Positions 42,201-49,200 of a stretch of DNA of 50,454 nt are shown here, in pieces. Position numbers and translations under genes: made by a program. The notes beneath the pieces were generated by a model that saw nothing but the letters and a program-made list of their open reading frames with translations, did not search any database and was not told where the DNA came from. The DNA is from a virus: IMG/VR virus record IMGVR_UViG_3300030328_001951, positions 1 to 50,454 of that record; one strand, given 5' to 3'. Every line of letters starts with the position of its first letter. Positions within the stretch are counted from its first letter, which is position 1.

Positions 42201-42460
42201 ATTTGCTTTAAATAACCATCGCTATTATCAATGTATGTTAATTGATGTGTACCATTATTATTTATCATAGCCATACGTTTTGCATCTACAGCTGATTTAA
42301 TAGCAGTAGCATCTGATTGTATAGCCATTAACGAACCACTTTGTCCATAAGGGTCTATGTTTTCACTATAAACTGCAGCATCATCTGGAATATCTCTGTC
42401 ATCTGCATTATAGATATTGCCAGATTCAAATGCTTTTATTTCAAATAATTCTTTAGGCAC
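39239..42460 (-). CDS. Tail nozzle / tubular-type protein (1073 aa)
   Basis: A 1073-residue beta-rich protein. The start, FEIKAFESGNIYNADDRDIP then DDAAVYSENIDPYGQ, matches the opening of podovirus nozzle (gp12-like) proteins. The middle has beta-propeller-like strings (AMCLSSDNNLWVIDEVSSN; MESFNGRLYVFSENETYVV), and it ends FRRLRRTKAMS. T7 gp12 and similar proteins have about 800 residues; this one carries an extra central insertion. It would form the tail tip and be the main marker of a short-tailed virion. Confidence 0.72.
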   Translation of the reverse strand: MPKELFEIKAFESGNIYNADDRDIPDDAAVYSENIDPYGQSGSLMAIQSDATAIKSAVDAKRMAMINNNGTHQLTYIDNSDGYLKQIADVYTGSPAISNLDASDLGAGTIPAMQTNNKEVHIGLGQSKDVKWVGNIPHSQFGGSVPSGLQSENAELVKPSPFPAMHTVVNDSNNTHVYGIQQSGNYIYKFDVSKGVLIRRSEYFFTKTLAMCLSSDNNLWVIDEVSSNLIVLKIDLDNMDVITSRPLNNFSGDTYVTDIMECGSVLWLASGNRSTSSDYLWNISVSNLTTSSSASTVTSRTPYKGADASSVSPNIGDWGSSLTGDTTIAPDFSLPKLPLVRVTGSNDYIGIVVKPVPDGAYVKWYYGSGTNFIGHDDSTTNASSVKGQIRYFLQVVKNDITANDKLNHLGNKGLVYAFSSDFNAAFGSVYLTKQDTNSTYLNWIERGTSGSQSTLYRLTKVAYNHSQTSIVGGTRNTIGANIDIDDAVLDEKSNSYNVFAGTSQARWAAGASGALAIKAEGEVVLTISDNADVDGSINPSHDQFYATSFTYDGYQESPLSSWTHIDNGSISQDALNVKIDIYKANLSKRVTHVNLYRSSASVGTATQPSGFFRLIKSVPLKSGWLATDSSTTNPNWGSYYSKTIIDSGASYASYEARTGISEALTITLPKYGLSAKVNNFLYITDCSHADIDDATNYLFKSRPFNFDQFNWAKDFLLLPNKATAMESFNGRLYVFSENETYVVNPDGMYIEDTIKGIGCRNQNGVVSSEIGMCFIDKNSIYLHNGQGINDIGAKIKKAHQIDDTYNSYSSLEKLCNYSTDDYSGDIVATYDSHRKAFCFFYTYKYTVSTSFTHSCNLTNNDTTVTSDVANSNIAPNQVVTGNHIPADTKVASVDNDNRFDINNNATATAVSTLTFTTNTTYYVPQCLVYTMPKNRWDVWNRTNSSTTTDFNTYGAVHGKNNELLVSDTDNGLIQPFDPKSSTRLDNFKWYSKKFTMGESTTDKKLYKVEILSEDNSPTITVNTAENSTSYTALTNKKISRHAQVKIAVTGDSSATIDALRLVFRRLRRTKAMS

Positions 42461-43214
42461 CTATTAATTTTCCATTATATGTTGTGTAGCCATTACTTAT
42501 TGTTAAGACTACTAAATTAAAATTTCCATTAGACAATATATCACATATACCTACGTTATGACTCCAATTAGTTGGTCTACCTTTTAAATAACTTTTAGTC
42601 ATATCAGTTAAACATCCCATTGAATGTGCCATGTGGCTACCGCTAATATGTTGGATTGTGGCTTTTTGACAATCGTGGGTATGTCCATAGATGATGTTAC
42701 ATCCCATTTGCAAGGCATGAGTCCTTGCGTGTGACACTCCCATAAAATGTCCCCCATGATAAGCGTACAGTTTGCTTCCAAGTACTTTAAATACTTCTCC
42801 ATATTTGTGCCATTCATATCCTCTTTCATCAAATTTAAATGCTGTTCTGCTTAAATACTGTGTTAAATAGGGGTTTTCTTCGACAAAGTTGTCGAACCAG
42901 ATTTCGTGGTTTCCTTGTGCAAAGATTTTTTTCTTGCATTGTACCAATTGTAAAACTTCATCAATCTCGTCCAATCCTTTATTTCCATCTGCTATTTCCT
43001 TATCTATTGCTGGTAATTGATATTCAACTGGTGGTCTTTTCTTTTTAGACCATTGCCAATGACTAACTGATTCACCATCAATTGTATCGCCTAGTAATAA
43101 AAATGCTGAAGGCTTTACTTCTTTTAATACATTTAATGCACATGCAAATGCTTTTTTATCGTGGTTTGGAAAGTGTGTATCTGGAAAGATAACCACTCTG
43201 TCTTTTATTTTCAC
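42453..43214 (-). CDS. Calcineurin-like metallophosphoesterase (253 aa)
   Basis: A full set of metallophosphoesterase motifs: D12-T-H14, G42-D43-T-I-D46, G101-N-H-E104 and G177-H-T-H180. The two-metal centre hydrolyses phosphoesters. In phages these enzymes may act on nucleic acid ends, nucleotides or signalling molecules; the substrate cannot be read from sequence. It is unusual in a structural operon: here it overlaps the nozzle gene by 8 bp and follows the endolysin gene. Confidence 0.85.
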   Translation of the reverse strand: MKIKDRVVIFPDTHFPNHDKKAFACALNVLKEVKPSAFLLLGDTIDGESVSHWQWSKKKRPPVEYQLPAIDKEIADGNKGLDEIDEVLQLVQCKKKIFAQGNHEIWFDNFVEENPYLTQYLSRTAFKFDERGYEWHKYGEVFKVLGSKLYAYHGGHFMGVSHARTHALQMGCNIIYGHTHDCQKATIQHISGSHMAHSMGCLTDMTKSYLKGRPTNWSHNVGICDILSNGNFNLVVLTISNGYTTYNGKLIGA

Positions 43215-43228
43215 AGTAAACTCCCATG

Positions 43229-43627
43229 TTACTCTTTTAACTCGAAGTGAACTAAATCGTCAAAATTATTGTCTTTAGTAGTTCTTCTACCTTGACTCAA
43301 ACTTGAATCACTCCAATCGCCTCCCCAACGAATGTTAATTCCCATCTTAGCTGCTATCCCCAAAACAAAACCACCAAGGTAATGAAAATCATCCCTAGCA
43401 TTCCAATCAATTGGATAAGGAGCAATGTCCACAGCTTTCCCAGCGACATGCTTACCAAATTTAGTTTTGCTTTTACCTTGTGCAACCAATTCATTTTGTC
43501 TCTCCTGACTTCTTAAACCCTCTATTACAGTAATATCAAAGTACTTACATACTTCGTTTAATACATTAACTAACTTAGAGTCTACCCCTTTAAGTCTTTC
43601 ACGAGATCTTTTACCAAACTTTGGCAT
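43229..43627 (-). CDS. Endolysin, M15-type peptidase (132 aa)
   Basis: A 132-residue peptidase of the D-Ala-D-Ala carboxypeptidase/L-Ala-D-Glu endopeptidase group. Zinc ligands fit the family pattern: H60 and D67 in GKHVAGKAVDIAP, H127 in DLVHFEL; LRSQERQNELVAQGKSK (39-55) is also typical. Length matches phage M15 endolysins without a wall-binding domain, which usually act on the thin wall of Gram-negative bacteria. It cuts peptidoglycan peptides at lysis. It is surrounded by small membrane proteins. Confidence 0.85.
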   Translation of the reverse strand: MPKFGKRSRERLKGVDSKLVNVLNEVCKYFDITVIEGLRSQERQNELVAQGKSKTKFGKHVAGKAVDIAPYPIDWNARDDFHYLGGFVLGIAAKMGINIRWGGDWSDSSLSQGRRTTKDNNFDDLVHFELKE

Positions 43628-43860
43628 TACTTCTTTACTATTCCCTCAATTACATCTGTAACTAAATCAACACACTTTTCAAAAAATATCTGTTCTTTTT
43701 CTTCAGATACAAAAGGTATATCTATTTTTTTATTAATTTTAGATGCTAAGACTTCCTTAAACTCATCAGACTGTATATGGTCTACCATACCATCTGCGTA
43801 TTCATTTACGATATGGTCTTTAGCTTTATCTATAATTCCTGCTAATATTGCTTTACTCAT
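43627..43860 (-). CDS. Small protein in the lysis cluster (77 aa)
   Basis: A 77-residue helical protein (MSKAILAGIIDKAKDHIVNE...), no membrane segment, alternating acidic and basic residues. It overlaps its neighbours at the start codons. It may assist or control lysis; no family is recognised. Confidence 0.58.
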   Translation of the reverse strand: MSKAILAGIIDKAKDHIVNEYADGMVDHIQSDEFKEVLASKINKKIDIPFVSEEKEQIFFEKCVDLVTDVIEGIVKK

Positions 43861-44003
43861 TTTTGTTTCCTTATTATGTTTATTTTATAACTTAAATATA
43901 TTATAGTCATAATTGCAACTATGCATTGTAAAAACAAACTTGCATGTGCTAAAGATAAGCTATAATTAAAAATACTTGCTGATGCTACTTTTACACTATC
44001 CAT
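43857..44003 (-). CDS. Small single-pass membrane protein, holin candidate (48 aa)
   Basis: An open frame at ATG 44003 encodes 48 residues: MDSVKVASASIFNYSLSLAH, then a hydrophobic stretch about 20-40 (ASLFLQCIVAIMTIIYLSYK) and a basic end NIIRKQK. It overlaps both neighbours (ATGGATAG and ATGA), as do the others of this cluster. One membrane pass with a basic tail next to an endolysin suggests a holin or related small lysis protein. Confidence 0.6.
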   Translation of the reverse strand: MDSVKVASASIFNYSLSLAHASLFLQCIVAIMTIIYLSYKINIIRKQK

Positions 44004-44280
44004 TATTTCTTAATCTTTCTACTTCTCTTTCTAAGTATTCAATTCTTTGATTTTGTTTAATATCAGCTGGTATTTCAGCATCTTGATTGGCTTCAGCATC
44101 TTCTTCTATATCTATAATATGTTCTTCGTTCATTGCAACTTGATATTCTAAAAAAGATATACGAGCATTTAATTGACTATATCCCCACACAAGCATAACT
44201 ACAAAAGTAACAGCTTGTATAATCATAGGCAGACTTATAGTCATTAAACTACTATCTGATATTGGTTTAGTGTTTTCCAT
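43996..44280 (-). CDS. Membrane-anchored coiled-coil protein (94 aa)
   Basis: A 94-residue protein with one membrane segment near 14-34 (TISLPMIIQAVTFVVMLVWG) followed by a charged coiled coil (LEYQVAMNEEHIIDIEEDAE; NQRIEYLEREVERLR). The shape is that of a spanin-like or holin-associated protein. The function is inferred from the cluster. Confidence 0.6.
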   Translation of the reverse strand: MENTKPISDSSLMTISLPMIIQAVTFVVMLVWGYSQLNARISFLEYQVAMNEEHIIDIEEDAEANQDAEIPADIKQNQRIEYLEREVERLRNNG

Positions 44281-44584
44281 TTACTCTACTTAAACTTCCT
44301 TTTATTTCCGATACTTGATTGTCCAAATCATTAATCTCCTTCGTAAGTGAATCAAACTTCCTGTCAAGTTTGTCGTCACTTTTATTCCAGCGGTTAATAA
44401 GCTTAATAACCATACTCTCCATATTCTCAAGTGTTTCACTTTGTCCTTTATTTTCAACTTTTAAATTCTGTAATGATTCTGCTTGTTCATTTCCACGCTT
44501 ATTCATTGAATAAACCATAAACACAAACATTGCCCCTACGACACCAATCATACCCGCTTCTGAATAAACTGCTAGAAAGTCCAT
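44267..44584 (-). CDS. Membrane-anchored coiled-coil protein, holin/spanin-like (105 aa)
   Basis: A 105-residue protein with a membrane segment near 8-26 (SEAGMIGVVGAMFVFMVYSM) and a long coiled coil (about 35-98). BhlA-type and other phage holin-like proteins have this design. It overlaps the 33-residue zinc-ribbon gene by TAATG. Confidence 0.6.
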   Translation of the reverse strand: MDFLAVYSEAGMIGVVGAMFVFMVYSMNKRGNEQAESLQNLKVENKGQSETLENMESMVIKLINRWNKSDDKLDRKFDSLTKEINDLDNQVSEIKGSLSRVNGKH

Positions 44585-44685
44585 TATTCTTCCTCATATG
44601 AATTGCATTTGCTACAGACCCAGTTATCTGTATTGTTTATCGGCTTATCACAATCTGTACAATGGTTTGGTATTGGTTGATGCAT
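44584..44685 (-). CDS. Tiny zinc-ribbon protein (33 aa)
   Basis: A 33-residue frame from ATG 44685 (inside the TAATG overlap with the 112-residue gene) to TAA at 44586-44584. It has C9-x2-C12 and C24-x2-C27 (NHCTDCDKPI and VCSKCNSYEEE), the spacing of a zinc ribbon. It lies between two membrane-protein genes and overlaps both. The function is unknown. Confidence 0.65.
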   Translation of the reverse strand: MHQPIPNHCTDCDKPINNTDNWVCSKCNSYEEE

Positions 44686-45023
44686 TACTTTTTCTTTTTT
44701 CTCCAGCTAAAAGGGTTAAGGTTTAATTCTTTTTCAAAGAAAGATATGCGTTCTTCCATTGCTTCTCTTTCTTTCTGTTCTTCTATCATATGTTTATCTA
44801 CAAGTTCTTCAATGTTGGCAGTAGCAAGTTCCATTCCTCGCTCAAGTTCTGCAATTCTATTTGTAATTTGTAGGTATCCATAAACAATACCAGCGATAGC
44901 CACAAACAACTGACCAAGCCACTTGATATTAATATGGAGGGAAAAATTATCATCAATAATTCCCGTCCTGTAACTCCTAGCTGTCTTTGGCTTCTCATTC
45001 ACTTCTTTTGAACTGTTTCCCAT
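44685..45023 (-). CDS. Membrane-anchored coiled-coil protein, i-spanin-like (112 aa)
   Basis: A 112-residue protein: cytoplasmic basic start, one membrane segment near 34-54 (WLGQLFVAIAGIVYGYLQI), coiled coil to about 100 and a Lys-rich end (WRKKKK). One pass plus a periplasmic coiled coil resembles inner-membrane spanins. The preceding 91-residue gene overlaps by 25 bp. Confidence 0.58.
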   Translation of the reverse strand: MGNSSKEVNEKPKTARSYRTGIIDDNFSLHINIKWLGQLFVAIAGIVYGYLQITNRIAELERGMELATANIEELVDKHMIEEQKEREAMEERISFFEKELNLNPFSWRKKKK

Positions 45024-45274
45024 TTTTCATGTCTATGACACCAGTTATCACCTACAAGTATTCCACCTTGTGCAGTAGTTCTTACATACCAATGATTAAC
45101 GCTATCTTGGTCTGTTATAATCATAAAGTCTGTTGTAATAGAGTCAGTAGGAGCTATATCTACTCCTGCAATAATCCAATTCCCACTACACCCACTACAA
45201 GTAGTAATAATTACTAGTAATAAAACTAAAAAAGAAATCCACCCTGCAAATACAGTTTTTTCATTTTTATTCAT
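44999..45274 (-). CDS. Small membrane or lipoprotein-like protein (91 aa)
   Basis: A 91-residue protein with a hydrophobic N-terminal segment (about 8-25) ending VIITTCSGC, which could be a weak lipobox with C26, followed by a soluble beta-like domain (VNHWYVRTTAQGGILVG, DNWCHRH). It overlaps the following gene. It could be the outer partner of a spanin pair; the lipobox is not canonical. Confidence 0.5.
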   Translation of the reverse strand: MNKNEKTVFAGWISFLVLLLVIITTCSGCSGNWIIAGVDIAPTDSITTDFMIITDQDSVNHWYVRTTAQGGILVGDNWCHRHEKWETVQKK

Positions 45275-45771
45275 GGTTTGTAATACTTATAAAAATCTTC
45301 AGGATTCTCTGTATCTACCACAACAAAGATTGGAGATACGATACTATTACCTGTACCTGACCCACCAATAATGGCGTATGCATATAAACCATTTTGGTAA
45401 GGACTCTTGATTGTATCATTGTCAAATAAATGTAAAAAACTTGTGTCACTAAATACTGGTACAAACTGAGCCTCTAATAATTCTTCAACTTCTATTCTTC
45501 TGTTATCATTATCATCTAATAGCACACCTACGCTACTAGTTCTATGTGCTTGACTTGGGAACTTACCCATGCCATAAACTTCTACTTGTTGGTTATACCA
45601 CATAGTAGATGCTTTTGTAATTTTTTCTAAATTTGCTTTTGTCTGTTTAGCTTTAGCTCCCTCACCGATACGACTAAAAGCAGGAGCTGCGGTAGTAGCC
45701 AAAGTAGCCATGATAGCCATGGTAACTGCAAACTCAGCCAAAGAGTTGCCTCTATTCCCCAACCCATTCAT
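45271..45771 (-). CDS. Type IV prepilin/pseudopilin-like protein (166 aa)
   Basis: The start MNGLGNRG-NSLAEFAVTMAI matches prepilin leaders: a short basic leader ending at G8, then N9 and E13 (Glu at +5), followed by about 20 hydrophobic residues and the helix KAKQTKANLEKITKASTMWY typical of GspG-like pseudopilins. The C-terminal domain is globular, ending FVVVDTENPEDFYKYYKP. A host prepilin peptidase could cleave it. The protein is encoded in the late operon between HeH-domain and lysis-type genes. Pilin-like proteins are uncommon in phage genomes. It overlaps the HeH gene by 20 bp. Confidence 0.7.
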   Translation of the reverse strand: MNGLGNRGNSLAEFAVTMAIMATLATTAAPAFSRIGEGAKAKQTKANLEKITKASTMWYNQQVEVYGMGKFPSQAHRTSSVGVLLDDNDNRRIEVEELLEAQFVPVFSDTSFLHLFDNDTIKSPYQNGLYAYAIIGGSGTGNSIVSPIFVVVDTENPEDFYKYYKP

Positions 45772-46294
45772 CCTTTTGCATTTCAGTTATAGCTTCACTA
45801 TGAGATAAAGCAGTAATACCACTTACTCCTTTGACTTGATCTAAAGTTCCATCAGCTATTGCTAATTCATATTTAACAAGAACCTTTGTATTGTCACTGT
45901 TCCATCTTGGTGCTCCAAGCTTTCCGTATTTAAATGCACATTCTTGCCAAGTTGGGTCTTGTAATGTAGTAGTATCTACTTCTTGAGTTGTATACTTATA
46001 CTCTTCTTCAACTTGTGGTACAGAATGAGGCTCTAACATGAGTTTTTCTAATAACTCAGCTTTGGTATCGCTTGATGAATAATCTACGTCACAATCGTCC
46101 ATATACGCCTTTATTTCAGCTTTTGTGTTATCATCTGATGGGTAGTAATCATATTTATCTACCATTCTTGTAGCAGTTTTTTCAACATCTTTATAAGTAT
46201 ACTCGTTCCAAGACAATCTTTCAGCAGTTTTGAGTTTGCTTGGTAGCTTACCTTCATATACTGCTTTTGTTAATATTAAATATGTATTAGTCAT
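45752..46294 (-). CDS. HeH/LEM-domain-containing late protein (180 aa)
   Basis: A 180-residue protein. Residues about 55-90 (TKAEIKAYMDDCDVDYSSS then DTKAELLEKLML) match the helix-extension-helix (HeH/LEM) fold often found in phage structural and fibre-accessory proteins. Remaining parts are acidic and aromatic (WQECAFKYGKLGAPRWNSDN). It overlaps the stop of the LamG gene. Possibly a fibre chaperone or connector. Confidence 0.65.
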   Translation of the reverse strand: MTNTYLILTKAVYEGKLPSKLKTAERLSWNEYTYKDVEKTATRMVDKYDYYPSDDNTKAEIKAYMDDCDVDYSSSDTKAELLEKLMLEPHSVPQVEEEYKYTTQEVDTTTLQDPTWQECAFKYGKLGAPRWNSDNTKVLVKYELAIADGTLDQVKGVSGITALSHSEAITEMQKDEWVGE

Positions 46295-49200
46295 TTTTGT
46301 GTTTTCCTTTAGAAAATTTGTAATTCTTTAATAACTCTCCAGATGTAACAACATCAGTTGCTTCAACAGTAGTACCATCTGCTTCAAGAGCAGTTAATGC
46401 TACATTGTATACCATTAATTCATCTATAATACCCATAAAATCTTGAGTAGTTGCACTATTCCTTTTTCCTACATACCAATCTGGAGTAGCATTAATATTT
46501 CCCCTTGCAGATATATCTGTTGTAGTTTGGCATTTTAACGCACTTCCATCTGACTCACTTAAAAATATTTTTGCTAAATCACTTTCTCTATCTACAACTA
46601 CTGCAATAAAATGCCATTTGTTAGATTCTACAGTACTACTTGAACCATTGCATTCTGTGCCTGTACCATCACTTAATATAAAACGAGGTCTATCGGCACT
46701 ATCGTCTACTTGAAACTCAAATCCTTTAAAACTATCATCATTGTCTCTTGCCCATAATATTGTTTGAATACTATCTCCCACACCAAGAGTTGTTTTTATC
46801 CAAGCAGTTACAGTAAAACTACCATCTCCCATATTAAATGACTTTGTATAAGGCAATTTTAAATGTTCATCAACACCATTTAGCCTTAACACATGACTAT
46901 CAGCATTCTTTAACGGAAATCCTAATCCATCTTTGTTAGAGTTTAATCCCTCACGAATTGTGATTGAATCTGGTGTACCCGCAACTGTGCCATCATTTGT
47001 ACCAAGAAAATTTACCCCACCATTTTGTGTACCATGATTACCATTACCACTTCTATCAAGTATTTTATTACTCCCTGTTAAGTCTGGATTAGAGTGAGTA
47101 GGATTCAATAACCAATATCCAAGTAAGTTATCTGAATAACTATCAAGTAGGTTGCCATGTCTGCCAAGTGTGTAAATTCCAGACAACTCTGTTTCACTTA
47201 ATGCTTTATTATAAAAAGTTGTTTGCCCTATTTTGCCATTAAACATATAACTTGAACTATGATAAGCACCAATTATTATTTTAGTACTATTAAAATCCAA
47301 ATCACCTGCACTTGGAAAACTTCCACCACTACCACTATAGCTAACTTGAGAGCCATTTAAAAATATTTTTAGATTTGATTCACTACTTGCATCAAATGAA
47401 ACTGCTATATGATTCCATGTACCTGTTGATGGTGCAGTAAATTGTTTATTATAACCTGCATCATTAAAATATATAACAAAATTACCCCCTGCAATTATAC
47501 TAAATTCACCATGGTCACCTCCGAATGATGTTCCTGCGTTAAATAGACCATTTGAGTTAGCATCTGCATTAAACCACATACTTACTGAAAAATCACCTGC
47601 ATAGTTATCGCCTAAGAAGTCTCCAATACCTGTACCTGTATCAATGTATTCATCACTTCCATCCAAGTCTATAAAGTTATACGCAGAGTTTACTCCTGTG
47701 AGAAAGGATTGATCTGGTAGAACTGAGGAATAGACTAGATCACTTGTGGCTTGATTTGTCATTGTGCCTGTATTTCCACTTACCTCCTTGACTGATATTG
47801 AACCATTTGTAAAACTTGAACTTGCTGATGCCACTAACCAAAGAAAATCCCTATCAGTTGCAGAAAAAGTAGTGTAATATGTATTTGTACCACTTGCAAG
47901 AGCGGAATGAGAAGTTCCTGTTTTGAAATCTCCAGAAGTGTAAGTACCATCACTTTGCCCTGCATATATAAGTAATGTTCCAGAAATTGTTCCTTCCACT
48001 ACTATTTTATATACTTTAGAAGTAGATGCTCCTACTTCATTAGAATACGCATACGCATCACCACCACTTGAATTAGTAGCATTTGTTATAGTGTTACCAC
48101 TTGTTGTAAATGTTTCATATTGACTGCTAAAATTTGTGAAACTTGTAACTGCCTCCGCTCCAAGAACAGGCTCATTTACATCTATGATGGCAGGGTGAGT
48201 GTCTGATAGGTTTGGTGATTGGATTTCTTCTTTAAGGGAAAGATTATCTACCTTTACAACTTGGCTACCACTTAAACTTTCCACAACTAAAAAAACATCT
48301 GTAGCGTGTTGTGCATTAAATTCAAATGTTTTTGTTACAAAAGAAGTATTATTTAATCCAGAATGTGTTATATCTTGACTTACATTACTAACTCTTACAG
48401 TATAGGTCTTTGAGGCATCGGTAGTAAGAAAATCACCAGATAGTAAATATCTTGTTCCTACTACTAAATTTGTACTTAAATCTGAGGCATTTTTTAAAAA
48501 CCAATAAGCACCTTGATTGTTATCTACTCTTGTAATTTTTAATGTATTAGAATCATTAACAATAGTATTGCTACCATAAGCTCCCCATGCATAAGTAGAT
48601 GTTCCTTCAAATGTACTTGCGTTTGTATCTACTAACTCACCATTAAATTCCTGTCCTGTACTCTCAAATGCCCCCATGTCATAACCTGCAACCATTTGCT
48701 GTACTATGTCATCAGATGCACCATTTGTGATCGTACCATCGTTTGAGTTAGAACTTGAATCTGCTATGGTAGGATATGATGCAGATGTGTCATCCCCCAT
48801 CAACCATAGTCCTACTAACCCTGTATCAGCACTTGGATTATGAGTAATACCTTTAGAGTATTGAGCATAGATTTCATCTGCTGATTTTTCTACATTGTAC
48901 ATACTGACCGATGATATACTCATTACACAATTACGACCTATTGTATCTAATGCAAAAGTATCTGTATCAGTTGAAGTACCACCTGCTACCCCATTGAGAT
49001 ATGTTTTTATATTGCCACTTCCATCTCTTGTAAAGGCAATATGACACCACTCATTATTAGGAACACTACCTAAAATAGCTCTACCCGAACCTTGAATATA
49101 TATTCTTACTTGCCCATTAACATCCTCTACTCCAATATTAGTATTATTAATATCGGTACTATCTACTAATATACCCTTATAGTTAGTATTTACATCACCA

